DNA of 64,000 bases, taken from Moraxella osloensis (GTDB lineage: Bacteria > Pseudomonadota > Gammaproteobacteria > Pseudomonadales > Moraxellaceae). Shown piece by piece: positions 37,701 to 46,156 of the stretch. Both the position numbers and the translations under genes were made by a program. The notes below the pieces were generated by a model. It was not told where the DNA came from, did not search any database, and saw only the letters and a list, made by a program, of their open reading frames with translations. The stretch is from the NCBI RefSeq assembly GCF_009867135.1, contig NZ_CP047227.1:62001-126000 (forward strand), given 5' to 3'. Every line of letters starts with the position of its first letter. Position 1 is the stretch's first letter.

Positions 37701-40139
37701 ATGTTCGTCGTACTGGATATGAGTGCTGTAGCCATTGGGGTCGATGAGGTAGCTTAATCGCCCTTGTTGGTAGGTGTATTGCTGGGTTCGCCATATTGGT
37801 TGACGGCTGTTGTTGTCAATATCTACCAGTTGGTTAATGGCGGTCAGGTTGTCCCCTGAGTAGCTAAAGGTTTGGGTGTGTCCGTCAGGGTCGATTTGTT
37901 GTATCAGTCTGCCAAAGCTGTCTAGGATAAACTGGGTATGGTTGCCATTGCCATCGGTGATGCCTGTCCAACGCTTTTCTTCGTTAAAGTGATAGATGGT
38001 TTGACTTTCATTGGGGGTGTCTTTGGCTTCGGTGACGATGGTGTAGCCATCATGGTAGTCAAAGTGGTAGGTTTGTCCGTTGTTGATACGGTTTTCGATG
38101 ACTTTGCCTGTGATAGTGTGTTTGTTGTAGGTGTAGTAGCTGCTGATACCATCGGCAAAGTGGTGGGCTATCATGATGTGGTTTCGCCACTCGTAACGAC
38201 GGCTTGGGGTATCGGTTAGTCCTGTGACGCTGTCTTGGTGACGATAGACGGCAATTAAGTCGCCTTGGTCGCTGTATTGGTAGCTGACCAATGGTTTGGT
38301 ATTAAGTAAGGCTTTTGGGGCTTTGCCGTCGTTGATTAAGGCTTGTGCGAAGTCTCTATATTGATTGAGTGGCTGGGTTAAAAACGCTTGTTGTAATGAA
38401 GCGGGTAGTTCACTGATAGCAGTTTTGCTTAAATTGGTGAGTTCTTGAATGCTGATTAGGCGGTAGTGTTCGGTGTCTTTATACGGCGTAAAAGTGAGTT
38501 CTATAAGTCTGCCAACACTGTCTTGAATAAATTGCGGTAGATGGGATTTATCGGCATATTTATGATAGCTTAAGGTGATGCGGTGACCATAGCTGTCGCT
38601 TTGCCCTGTGCAGTAATAGGTGGTATCTCGGGGGTAAACCAGATTATCTTCTTCTATCTCACCAAAGTGTAAAGCGATACCATCGCCTGTGGGGCTTGAG
38701 CCTGCGGTAAGACGGTATTGCCCTGGGGCATCGTGGTGTAGGCGGATGTCTTCGTAGCGTGAATAGAAGCTTGAGCCTATGGCCATATAGGGGAAGTTGA
38801 TTTCTCGTCCGTAGGCGTCAATCAGCTGTACGAGGTCATCAGCTGGGCGGACATTGAGACACAGTGTCCATGTGTTGCCCCAGCCTTGTCCGTACCAACC
38901 GATTGGGTCGCCTGCTCGTCCTCGTCCGACTTTGCTGTCACTGACGTATTGTCTCTCCCAGATTAGCGGTAGGTCGCCTGTGAGGATAAAGTCGGTGTCG
39001 TCATTGCCTGATAGGACTTTTACGCCTTGGATGGGGTTGACAGGTTTTTTTGTCGTGGGGCAATTAGGGCAAGGTCCACCCTTACCATCCGCTTGCCCTG
39101 TGTTAGCTGTCTGTTTTTTTTGATCTTGTTTTGAAGTAGTAGCTTGTTGGCTTGAAGTTGATTTACTAACTGCTTGCGTTTTTTGAGGAGTTCTACTTTG
39201 GCTTATTCTTTTATCCGCTCTATTTTTAAAAATATTTCTTAATGAAGATAGGTCCTTGATTCCTAATTTCTGAGCAGCAACCTTAAAACCACCACTTAAT
39301 TTATCAGATAACCCTGCCAATTTTGACGCCATTCCAGCAACTTTTTTCGCTTTCAATGCAGCTGAAATGGCATTACCAGTTCCTCCTGTCGTTGCTGCGA
39401 GAATGCCTTGAAGTGCTACTTCTGTTATTAAGCCACCTAAAGCTTTAGCTTTTTCTGTAGATTTCATTTTATTGATATCAGCAATTATTTTTGCTACTTC
39501 ACAGGTGACTGGACCTTTAATGTAGCTAAAAATATCATCTAATAAGCCGATAATATCTTCTAAATTATATTTGTTATTTAATAAATCATCTGCAAAGCCT
39601 GCTAATGTTTTCGCAGTATTAACGGTTGATTGGTAAGCTTGAGAAGCTTGATTCCAAGCATCTTGTGCCATTTTTTTTGCGCTTTCATAACTTTTAGAAA
39701 TTGCATTAAGTGGATCATTCCATAACTTTTGGAAAAAATTACTAGCATTTCCAGCCTGTGTAACCGCTTGATTCTTTATTTCATTTAATAGTTTCAAATA
39801 TTCATCTTTTACTACTACTGCACCTTGGCCAAAAGCAATGAAATTGTCTTTATTTAAGTTCTTTGGATCTTGGAAAAATTGTTTTAATTTTACAATCTCT
39901 GCTTTCATTTGATTTGTACAATCTTTGCTAGTATTGTTGACTGGTAGAACAGTACTAGTTACAACTTTGACAGGCTGAACATTATTTACACTTTTTATAT
40001 TAGTTAAGTTCGTATTTAAAATTTGTTGAACAGCGTTTTGTCGAGAGACTAAAATTCTATTTTGAGTACTTTTTTGGAAAGGCTTTGTTGAAAGATTACT
40101 CAAATCTTTTAGGTCTTTATTAAATGTTTTATTACCCAT
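34749..40139 (-). CDS. Rhs-family type VI effector with predicted DNA/RNA non-specific endonuclease end
   Basis: 1796 aa from the ATG at 40139, which overlaps the upstream stop and is preceded by AAGGGGAAAGGG; the longer start at 40160 is less likely. Residues 1-220 are helical and Lys/Gln-rich. A hydrophobic stretch near 235-290 may be a membrane or chaperone-binding region. The Rhs shell begins near 370 (PVNPIQGVKVLSGNDDTDF) and carries many YD repeats. It ends at DPIGLIGGNNVFQYAPNP and WSDPWGL, the usual self-cleavage boundary. The last 150 residues contain CDDAGHAQGSNLGGSG, DNIFPQSINSNRGKMRDFE, resembling bacterial NUC-type endonucleases with His as general base. Neighbours are the DUF4150 gene upstream and the immunity gene downstream. 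Confidence 0.88.
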   Translation of the reverse strand: MGNKTFNKDLKDLSNLSTKPFQKSTQNRILVSRQNAVQQILNTNLTNIKSVNNVQPVKVVTSTVLPVNNTSKDCTNQMKAEIVKLKQFFQDPKNLNKDNFIAFGQGAVVVKDEYLKLLNEIKNQAVTQAGNASNFFQKLWNDPLNAISKSYESAKKMAQDAWNQASQAYQSTVNTAKTLAGFADDLLNNKYNLEDIIGLLDDIFSYIKGPVTCEVAKIIADINKMKSTEKAKALGGLITEVALQGILAATTGGTGNAISAALKAKKVAGMASKLAGLSDKLSGGFKVAAQKLGIKDLSSLRNIFKNRADKRISQSRTPQKTQAVSKSTSSQQATTSKQDQKKQTANTGQADGKGGPCPNCPTTKKPVNPIQGVKVLSGNDDTDFILTGDLPLIWERQYVSDSKVGRGRAGDPIGWYGQGWGNTWTLCLNVRPADDLVQLIDAYGREINFPYMAIGSSFYSRYEDIRLHHDAPGQYRLTAGSSPTGDGIALHFGEIEEDNLVYPRDTTYYCTGQSDSYGHRITLSYHKYADKSHLPQFIQDSVGRLIELTFTPYKDTEHYRLISIQELTNLSKTAISELPASLQQAFLTQPLNQYRDFAQALINDGKAPKALLNTKPLVSYQYSDQGDLIAVYRHQDSVTGLTDTPSRRYEWRNHIMIAHHFADGISSYYTYNKHTITGKVIENRINNGQTYHFDYHDGYTIVTEAKDTPNESQTIYHFNEEKRWTGITDGNGNHTQFILDSFGRLIQQIDPDGHTQTFSYSGDNLTAINQLVDIDNNSRQPIWRTQQYTYQQGRLSYLIDPNGYSTHIQYDEHGQPTTITDANGHSTHIERDDKGRVIRQTLANSSSYTYEYDSLGNLTAQTDCSFNTTFYQYDEHGRLTQVTDPLGQITRYEYDTAEYRTASPVRITYPDNTREQFSYDRQGRLLCYSDAKGQTTHYQYEIDDLPSQRTDALGHTLSYAYDNQRRLIRLTNENGEHWTFDYDKGDNLISETRFDGTTAHYDYSKAGLLKHQLDTGIHHYYRYDLAGQLTDKYSLTDRRFLDKAYLPTNKSNPFHHSEADYQRYQQPTLGKNTPHRLRYQYDIAGQLIRAISPDATTTLGYDPVGQLISETLQRHHSFAQLPHGVDSDDDNSTLSQILTHNYDELGNRIKTTLPDGKCLNQLYYGSGHLYNQSLTDEQGNIFEIRHSTTNKLHQEVTRQQGELLSSFGYDPMGRLVKQYSSNDKHIVIERSYTYDKVGQLTNIASKTRLTQAVANRPNQVIVNHYQRNHQYQYDKLGRLTEHKLTDFNHHQGVQERFAFDPASNRVPLYHVQNNEQTSNTNAVNGKGIDGRTKRPTRLISQGKKIGYVYDKHGRVIQKTMVPVDKDGNELAQSQYGLVGFRQSLQLAYNANGELEKSIKIHQQGFEVTTTTTNYFYDAFGRRVAKSSELQKASKINQRGKLVRFPDSLLHLRVDEKANRQTMLMLWDGNRQIQEITDNFTFTTVYEQNSFVPVARIVERQPHVLEKAKIHEQAEWGKYGNTVLTERTKANIHHKVHTGLRIYHYHTDHLGTPQELTNDRGDVVWLNYSLAWGGSFDRLNHVDNLDGLNVSADELQPIRFQGQFFDIETNLHYNRFRYYDSDVGMFVSRDPIGLIGGNNVFQYAPNPIGWSDPWGLAKVPSIHRDSLGRITEWKFKVNHSDIGTGTPTTEATRKYARSLGGKCDDAGHAQGSNLGGSGSDKDNIFPQSINSNRGKMRDFELLIAAYLDTHPSTFADATVTAVYRGASTRPAKIKYFVEFSDGKTLKATIANPKSKCP

Positions 40140-40473
40140 TCCCTTTCCCCTTATGGTCATGGAACACAGCCCAATCGCCTTCCACTCTCACACTATCAGA
40201 ATGCTCCGTGGCATAATAGATGCCATTCCACGTCCCTGAGATTACCCCTTTTCCCCCAGGAATACCGCCTTTGCAATGTGGCACATACGAACGACTAATA
40301 AACAAAGGATAACCATTGCCTCGGGTATGATTGGCCGTCTGCGTTGCCGTATCAAGGGTTGCATAAGTAATACAAGGCACAGGTACCTTACTGCCTGGCG
40401 GAATAATTAGATCAGGGGCTGTGGCAATCATGCGATGTTCAGAACGTCGCTCTGCAATATACTTATCACCCAT
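40132..40473 (-). CDS. PAAR-like (DUF4150) spike-tip protein
   Basis: 113 aa from 40473 (MGDKYIAERRSEHRMIATAP), overlapping the DUF2169 stop by eight bases; it ends inside the start of rhs. PAAR-like features: PDLIIPPGSKVPVPCITYAT, SRSYVPHCKGGIPGGKGVIS and VRVEGDWAVFHDHK, with scattered His/Cys suited to metal binding at the tip. Such proteins cap the VgrG spike and connect the Rhs effector to it. In the right-hand arm the equivalent domain is fused to Rhs; here it is a separate gene. Confidence 0.82.
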   Translation of the reverse strand: MGDKYIAERRSEHRMIATAPDLIIPPGSKVPVPCITYATLDTATQTANHTRGNGYPLFISRSYVPHCKGGIPGGKGVISGTWNGIYYATEHSDSVRVEGDWAVFHDHKGKGNG

Positions 40474-40719
40474 GTTTTGCCTCACTATTATCGGGCTCTG
40501 CTTTAGTTTCTTGATAGCCTTTGGTATCCGTCACAAATGCATTGACCTTAATCTCGACATTCTCCCCAAACTCACTAAGCAATACGATACGTCGCCAGAC
40601 AATCTCCAAGGTACGTTTATCGGTGTCAATGACTAGCGTATCAATATCCATGTCTAAATTCATGGCCAACTGTTCACTATCATCGACTATCAAATAGGCA
40701 AGAGACGTGGGTAGGGTAT

Positions 40720-41901
40720 CAGGGCAATCGCACTATAAAGACTTACCAAACAACAACTGTTCGAGAAAAGACTTATTTTGCGAAGCCCGCATTTTACAAC
40801 GTTTAACAGAAAGTTTTTCATCACCATTGGCACGAATCAAATTTAACGCTGTTCTCGTCAGTAACGCCTTATTTGCCTTTTCATTACGTTCAAGGCTTTT
40901 CTGAGCATCTTCGCCATAGATGACATCAAGCACCCAATGTTGGCTATTTTCAATTGACCAGTGATTACGAATCGTATCAGCAATGGTGGTTAAATCAGTT
41001 AGCGATGTTAGATAATAGCGACGCTCAGTCGTGACTTTACCTTTCATTTCACGGATAGATTCTACCATAACCACGGCATTAAGATTTGTCCATTGGTCTT
41101 TGCCTTGTAGCCAATCAAGGTGGGTCGATATGGCATACCGCCTTGTTTCAATGCGTCCGTGGTCTTTTTCGATAGTCTCAACCCTAGGAATTTTCTTGTT
41201 GTCAAACTGGGTATTTAGCCAAAGTGAAACGTCTTCATACAGGGTTTTGTGGTTATGCTTTAAGGCAAAGATGTAGTCTGCTTTGGCTTTGCTAATTTGT
41301 TTGGTGATGTCTTTTTGACAGTAGATAGCATCAGCTGTCACGATACTACCGCTAATATCAATGCGTTTTAATAGCTGTGGCAAGGTGGTGATTTCGTTAG
41401 TTTTGTCGGCGATGTCGAGTTGAGCGAGTACCAGTTTGGTTTGACTGGCAAAGGCGGTAACCAGTTGCAGCGCATCTTCGCTTCTATGCCCACCTTGGAC
41501 AAATTTGCCGTCAATGGCGATGTGTGGGTGTGTTAGCTTTGTGTCGTTTATCCACTGACTAAAATGTTGGCTAAGTTCGTCTTGGTTAAGTCGTTTGAAT
41601 ACGTTGCCAAAGGTGTCGTGTGAGGGTATGCCATTGGTAAGGTCAAGAAATTGGGCAAACCACGCTTTGTTTTCATTACCAAAGTCTTCGATGTCTACCC
41701 AGTCAAGATAGCCACAGATGACTGCACTTAGGGCAATGGTGAGTATGTTCCTAAGTGGGTGCAGTAAATTTTTGTTTTGTCGTCTTGGGTCAGTTATCTG
41801 AGCTAAATGGTCAATCGGATTGGTGAGCATGAAGGTTCTCCTTTTTGCTCACAGTTTAATCTATTTTTGGATTTTAGGGGTTTTGTAGTGCGATTGCCCT
41901 G
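40720..41901 (-). mobile_element. ISAs1-family element, 1182 bp
   Basis: Inverted ends CAGGGCAATCGCACTA (40720 and, reversed, ending 41901). The 10-bp duplication GGTAGGGTAT lies at 40710-40719 and 41902-41911. It carries one transposase gene. Inserted in the DUF2169 gene of the left effector arm. Confidence 0.92.
40733..41830 (-). CDS. ISAs1-family (DDE_Tnp_ISAS1) transposase
   Basis: 365 aa, full length for the family. N-terminal DUF4338-like ITDPRRQNKNLLHPLRNIL and DIEDFGNENKAWFAQFL. Catalytic motifs: HIAIDGKFVQGG (first D), IVTADAIYCQKD (second D), and HWSIENSQHWVLDVIYGED near the C-terminus (E). Probably active. It reads in the same direction as the interrupted gene. Confidence 0.92.
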   Translation of the reverse strand: MLTNPIDHLAQITDPRRQNKNLLHPLRNILTIALSAVICGYLDWVDIEDFGNENKAWFAQFLDLTNGIPSHDTFGNVFKRLNQDELSQHFSQWINDTKLTHPHIAIDGKFVQGGHRSEDALQLVTAFASQTKLVLAQLDIADKTNEITTLPQLLKRIDISGSIVTADAIYCQKDITKQISKAKADYIFALKHNHKTLYEDVSLWLNTQFDNKKIPRVETIEKDHGRIETRRYAISTHLDWLQGKDQWTNLNAVVMVESIREMKGKVTTERRYYLTSLTDLTTIADTIRNHWSIENSQHWVLDVIYGEDAQKSLERNEKANKALLTRTALNLIRANGDEKLSVKRCKMRASQNKSFLEQLLFGKSL

Positions 41902-42854
41902 GGTAGGGTATAGCTTTGTTTGCCTTCAGGAAAAAAGCCTGTCAACGTTAGTCTTTCACCGCCAATTGGATGAAACGGTAACCACTGGTCTTGGCTGGTC
42001 TGCTGCCAATGCCGCATATCAAAATCGACAGGATAACCACCGCCCGTGGCTTCCTCACTCCAATCGAGCTTATCGCTTAAATACTGCATTCTTGGTTGCC
42101 AAAAGTTAGCATATGAACCAAAACCTGCGACAGGTATTGGCTGATACGGACTTTGCGGTAATTGCGGCTGTTGGGTATCACTGATGGCAATTAACTGGGG
42201 AACTCGAATCCGCTCTAACCCTGCTAGATGGTTGTGGGCGATTGTGTATTGCTCCAAAGTTAGAGCAGCTAAGTCCTTATGACTAGGTAACCAACCTGTG
42301 CCTGATGGGTTAGGGGAATAATCAAGGGTTGGGATTTCGGGGCTATCAGGTTTAACCAGTTTAAAATGACCGCCATAAGCGTTTTCATAGCCAAGTTCAA
42401 CTTTGCGAGTGTGACTCGGTTTGGTTAATTGCCAACGGCTACCATGCCCTTCCCAAAACCGCTCCCCTGATACCACAAGCGATTTGTGCCAAGACTGATA
42501 CGTGGCATCCCAATGATTTTCTCGTAGCCCATCTAAGCGAATATCACACAGCCACTCAGTTTTGGGTGTAGGTTGCTGGGCACTACCAACTACAATAATT
42601 TCGGCATTGGGCTTGTAGGGTATTAAGTCACTCGGGTATCGCACACTATCCCAGCGACTATCCTGCTTCACCACATCACTTAAGCGAATATCAATGGGTT
42701 TGATTAATGGTTTAATTGTACCGTCTTCTCGCAAGGAAAAACTTTGTTTTAAAATGACAATATAGTAAGGATTACCCACCAACAACTTATGCTCAAAGCC
42801 AAATACTGGGTAGTTTTTTTGAGACAGATTAACCAATGCCACCATACAACTGCC

Positions 42855-45056
42855 CTAGTTTAAATCAATCAATTTACTGTCAATATCCACCACAGTATCG
42901 CCTGCAATATGGATTTTATTGCCATTAAGCTCAATATTACCATCACTGTCCATGGTCAAAGTGGATTTGCCCGCTTTAAGTACCAAGGTTTCCCCTGCTT
43001 CAATTACCACGGTTTTGCCTGCGTGCATACTGATACTTTGTCCCACATTGGTTTTTTGGGTCATGCCGATATTGACGATATGAGCGACCCCGACACTTAA
43101 CACATAGGTCGCCCCGATATTTTGGATATGCCCTAAACCAATGGTTTGCATGGAAGCCAGTTTAATAGTTTCATTTTGTAGACCATTAATCGTAATATGC
43201 TGATTTTTATGGATATTTAAGGTGCGGCTTTTATTAATAGTGAGGGTCTCATTCTTACCCACGGTCTCTGTGCGGTTGCCAAGCACATCGATTTTCTCAT
43301 TTTTTTCCACAGTTTCCGTACGATTACCCCCAATACTAATGGTTTCATCCTTATCCACCCGCTCTTTACGGTTTTCATGAATCGTAATCGTCTCATTCTT
43401 ATCGACTGTCTCCGTGCGGTTTTGGTGAATCGTGATAGTCTCATCCTTATCCACCGTCTCAGTTCTAAACCCATGTACCATCACCGTCTCATCATTATCA
43501 ATGGTCGTGGTACGGTCATGGTTTACCGTTCTTGTCTCATCATGCTTAATCAGGCTGGTTAAATCCTTTTGAGCCTGAAAGTTCACCATCTCACTGCTCG
43601 CCGTATCATCAAACATCAACTCATTAAAGTTCGACAATGGGGAATTAAAGCTCTTACTCTTAATCCCTGACTTTTTCGCTGCCGCAGGAAATCCCCACGG
43701 TGGCGGATTACTGCTGTTGTATAGCCGTCCCACCACAATCGGTCTATCACTATCGCCATTGATAAAGTCCACTAGCACTTCTTCCCCAATCCGTGGGGTA
43801 TTAATTGACCCAAAGCTTCCCCCTGCCGAACCCTGAATCACCCGAATCCAATCCGAGCTTTTCTCATTCATCGGTCCGTATCGGTCCCAATGAAACTGCA
43901 CTTTAATATCGCCATATTCATTGGTATATACCTCTTCGCCTGCAGGTCCTGTGACAATCGCCGCTTGGGTGCCAAGCATTCTAGGTTTTGGGGTGTGTCT
44001 TGGGGCTCGGTATTGATGGGATTTGGGTATGGCGGTAAAGTCAATGCGGTAGTGGCTTAAGTCCTGTCCTGTGGTATACCCTGCTTCTTGAAAGTCATAG
44101 TGAGCTTGGGTGATAAGATACTCACTGTTGGCGGCTTGATGGGGGTGACGTTCTAGGCTAAAGGTGTAGCCTGGGGCAATGGTCAAGACGTTGCCTGAGG
44201 CGGTGATGCTTTGACTGTGGGCTTTATGGTCTTCGGTGCGGACGGTTTTGTAGTGGTCGGCTTGCCCTGGGTTTTTAAAGTTGGTGTAGAAGTCGTATTG
44301 TTCGGTGCTTTGTCCGCCTAGGCTGTGTGTGCTACCACTGGCGGTGAGCTTGGTTTTTGCCATTTGGTAGTTGTAGTCGTTGACGCTGACTTGTTTGGTG
44401 TTAAGGTGGTCAGTGTGTTGCCAGGTGTCAATGTAGGCTTGGTCAGGGGTGCCTGCGGCAATGTATTTGGAGTGGTAGGGTAGGGTGGTTTTACCCAGAA
44501 TAGGTTTGTGTTGGGCGTTGTTATCTGCGAGTATGAGGGTGTGATTGCCTGCACTGTGTTCAAAGTAGTAGTAGATGCCTTCTTGTTCAAATAGACGGTT
44601 TAGGTAGTCTAGGCTGGTTTCTTGGTATTGGGTGCTGTGCCCATAGGTGCGATAGCCATTTTGGCAGTTGTTTTGGTAGTTGATGCCCAGTTCGCCCAGT
44701 AGGGTGGCAGCGATGTCGAGTACGGTTTTGTCGACAAAGACGCGGCTGTCAATGCGTTGAGATAGATACCAAAGGTTGGGACGAACGGTGCAGGTGTAGA
44801 GGTGGTAGTCGAGTTCATCGGGGTCTTCATGCAGGTAGCCAAAGTCGGTGATGATGCCACTTAGGTAGCGGGTAGTTTGTTCGGTGTCGATGCTGGTGGT
44901 TAAGGGTTGCCCAATGCCATTATTACCTAGGTTGGGGTCTTTGCTGGTGAGGATGAGTTTAAATTCGTAAAGCTGGCTGATGCCTTCGTTCCCTTGGAGT
45001 GTTTTGATGGTCATGCCCTTGCCATATGGGCTTTGGATTTGTAAGGTGCGTTCCAT
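42855..45056 (-). CDS. vgrG: Type VI spike protein VgrG1 (TssI)
   Basis: 733 aa. Residues 1-370 are the gp27-like barrel domains (LQIQSPYGKGMTIKTLQGNE, YHLYTCTVRPNLWYLSQRID, YQETSLDYLNRLFEQEGIYY). The gp5 OB fold follows (YGDIKVQFHWDRYG, SSDWIRVIQGSAGGSFGSIN, RIGEEVLVDFINGD). From about 515 a long series of 10-11 residue repeats of the type NRTETVxxNETITI builds the beta-prism needle. The tail (AGKTVVIEAGETLVLKAGKS) is unlike VgrG2. The first 527 residues differ from VgrG2 at only about two positions. It heads the left effector arm and diverges from tagF. Confidence 0.93.
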   Translation of the reverse strand: MERTLQIQSPYGKGMTIKTLQGNEGISQLYEFKLILTSKDPNLGNNGIGQPLTTSIDTEQTTRYLSGIITDFGYLHEDPDELDYHLYTCTVRPNLWYLSQRIDSRVFVDKTVLDIAATLLGELGINYQNNCQNGYRTYGHSTQYQETSLDYLNRLFEQEGIYYYFEHSAGNHTLILADNNAQHKPILGKTTLPYHSKYIAAGTPDQAYIDTWQHTDHLNTKQVSVNDYNYQMAKTKLTASGSTHSLGGQSTEQYDFYTNFKNPGQADHYKTVRTEDHKAHSQSITASGNVLTIAPGYTFSLERHPHQAANSEYLITQAHYDFQEAGYTTGQDLSHYRIDFTAIPKSHQYRAPRHTPKPRMLGTQAAIVTGPAGEEVYTNEYGDIKVQFHWDRYGPMNEKSSDWIRVIQGSAGGSFGSINTPRIGEEVLVDFINGDSDRPIVVGRLYNSSNPPPWGFPAAAKKSGIKSKSFNSPLSNFNELMFDDTASSEMVNFQAQKDLTSLIKHDETRTVNHDRTTTIDNDETVMVHGFRTETVDKDETITIHQNRTETVDKNETITIHENRKERVDKDETISIGGNRTETVEKNEKIDVLGNRTETVGKNETLTINKSRTLNIHKNQHITINGLQNETIKLASMQTIGLGHIQNIGATYVLSVGVAHIVNIGMTQKTNVGQSISMHAGKTVVIEAGETLVLKAGKSTLTMDSDGNIELNGNKIHIAGDTVVDIDSKLIDLN
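43476..45056 (-). repeat. 1581-bp inverted repeat, left arm (5' part of vgrG1)
   Basis: Nearly identical to 56526-58106 in opposite orientation, starting at the ATG and ending after the codons for DNDETVMV, where the two vgrG genes diverge abruptly. The sequences upstream of the two ATGs are unrelated. Confidence 0.9.
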
Positions 45057-45544
45057 GGGTACTCCAGGATGCTTTGTTTTTAAGTTACTTAGTTTTATAA
45101 GCTGCTTTATATTTAGTTAAACTTTTGTAAGGAATATTGATTTGTCATGAGTATATAAAGACAGGTACGTCTTGTCAAAATTTTATTGATAACCACTATT
45201 TTTTATTAGTAAACAATTATTGTTTGAAAGCGATTATCGTCATTTGCCTTAGAATTCTGTCGTTGGATTTACATTAGCCCAATGTTTCATGAAAGCAACC
45301 AAAACCGCTAGCAATCAAGCCTTTGCATTTGTAGATTGCTTCCATACCACCTAGCCTTGTACATTTTTATCTTAAATTTAATAGGATAATATTTGACCTA
45401 TGACGAATAAACATTTATTTTATTTATCATGATTAGCAATAATCATATACATATTTTTAGTATTTTCAAAGACCGTTTGGCAGTTTTTCATAAAATGATA
45501 ATGAATATTGGTTAAACTCATATGTCAATTGAGATAAGAGATTT
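45057..45544. promoter_or_regulatory. Divergent vgrG1 / tagF intergenic region
   Basis: A 488-bp AT-rich gap separates vgrG1 (minus) from the core operon starting with tagF (plus). It should carry both promoters. I see no convincing operator, riboswitch or RNA gene. AAGGAA lies at 45129-45134, but no credible small ORF follows it. Confidence 0.45.
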
Positions 45545-46153
45545 ATGTTAAATCTTGAGTTGTTTTTTTTGGGCAAACTTCGTAAACACCGTGAGTTTAT
45601 TATAAGTCCCAAACTATCTTTTCAACAACGTAGTTTTTGGGATAGTTGGTTTAACCGTTGTCATGTCGATAACAAACTTACGCCTTTTTTGGTGGGAAAA
45701 AAATCATCACGTAGGGTTTGGTTATTTTTAATTAAACAACAAAATTTAACTTATATAGGAATAGCCACTAATAGTGAAGATTTAGTAGGACGAGATTATC
45801 CTTTTTTAGCATTCACTGTAATTTCATCTGAAACTTGTTTGCAAGATGAATTAACACCGTTAGTATTATTTTTTCAAGCACACGCCACTGATTTTGAAAA
45901 TTGGGTTGTGCAGGGACAAATGGATGATATATTATCAACAAGTTGGCATACTCAGTTGGCTAATGATACCCAAGGCTGTGATAGTCAGACTGATACGAAT
46001 AACGAGAATGACTTGCAGGCAATCATCAAGGTATTATATGCAGATTATCAGACAGAAGCTTATGTCTCTAATTGGTATGATATAAAGTCCACAAAAATAG
46101 TTATCCATCCGAACACCTTAACTTGCAGTTTGTACCATAAAATCTTTGGGTAG
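45545..46153 (+). CDS. tagF: Type VI secretion-associated protein TagF
   Basis: 202 aa. N-terminal TagF_N-type domain: ELFFLGKLRKHREFIIS, FWDSWFNRCHVDNKLTPFLV, RRVWLFLIKQQNLTYIGIA and VGRDYPFLAFTVIS. TagF proteins act as post-translational repressors of T6SS assembly in relatives with threonine phosphorylation pathways. First gene of the core operon, three bases before tssA. Somewhat divergent and short at the C-terminus; no PppA phosphatase domain is fused. Name fairly sure, regulatory role inferred. Confidence 0.8.
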   Translation: MLNLELFFLGKLRKHREFIISPKLSFQQRSFWDSWFNRCHVDNKLTPFLVGKKSSRRVWLFLIKQQNLTYIGIATNSEDLVGRDYPFLAFTVISSETCLQDELTPLVLFFQAHATDFENWVVQGQMDDILSTSWHTQLANDTQGCDSQTDTNNENDLQAIIKVLYADYQTEAYVSNWYDIKSTKIVIHPNTLTCSLYHKIFG

Positions 46154-46156
46154 TAT

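Larger units (their letters stand above)
40466..42845 (-). pseudogene. DUF2169 effector adaptor, interrupted by an ISAs1-family element
   Basis: The 5' part (42845-41902) and 3' part (40719-40466) join into about 395 codons when the element and one 10-bp duplication are removed; the junction reads KQSYTLPTSLAYLIVDDSE. DUF2169 proteins are adaptors needed to load PAAR/Rhs effectors on VgrG. Motifs: YKPNAEIIVVGSAQ, ELGYENAYGGHF, YSPNPSGTGW and PHLxG-like ends. The gene lies 9 bp after vgrG1 and overlaps the DUF4150 gene, so it belongs to the same operon. In its present form it stops a few residues into IS sequence. Confidence 0.88.

Noticed and set aside
35750-39123. Several open frames of 60-93 codons on both strands inside the rhs gene
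   Set aside because: They are shadows of the repetitive YD-repeat coding sequence, with no start signals of their own and low-complexity products.
43217-43560. Repeated DNA in vgrG1 as a CRISPR-like array
   Set aside because: The repeats follow codon periodicity, encode the NRTETV needle repeats and have no spacers of constant length; the similar stretch in vgrG2 (58080-58400) is the same.
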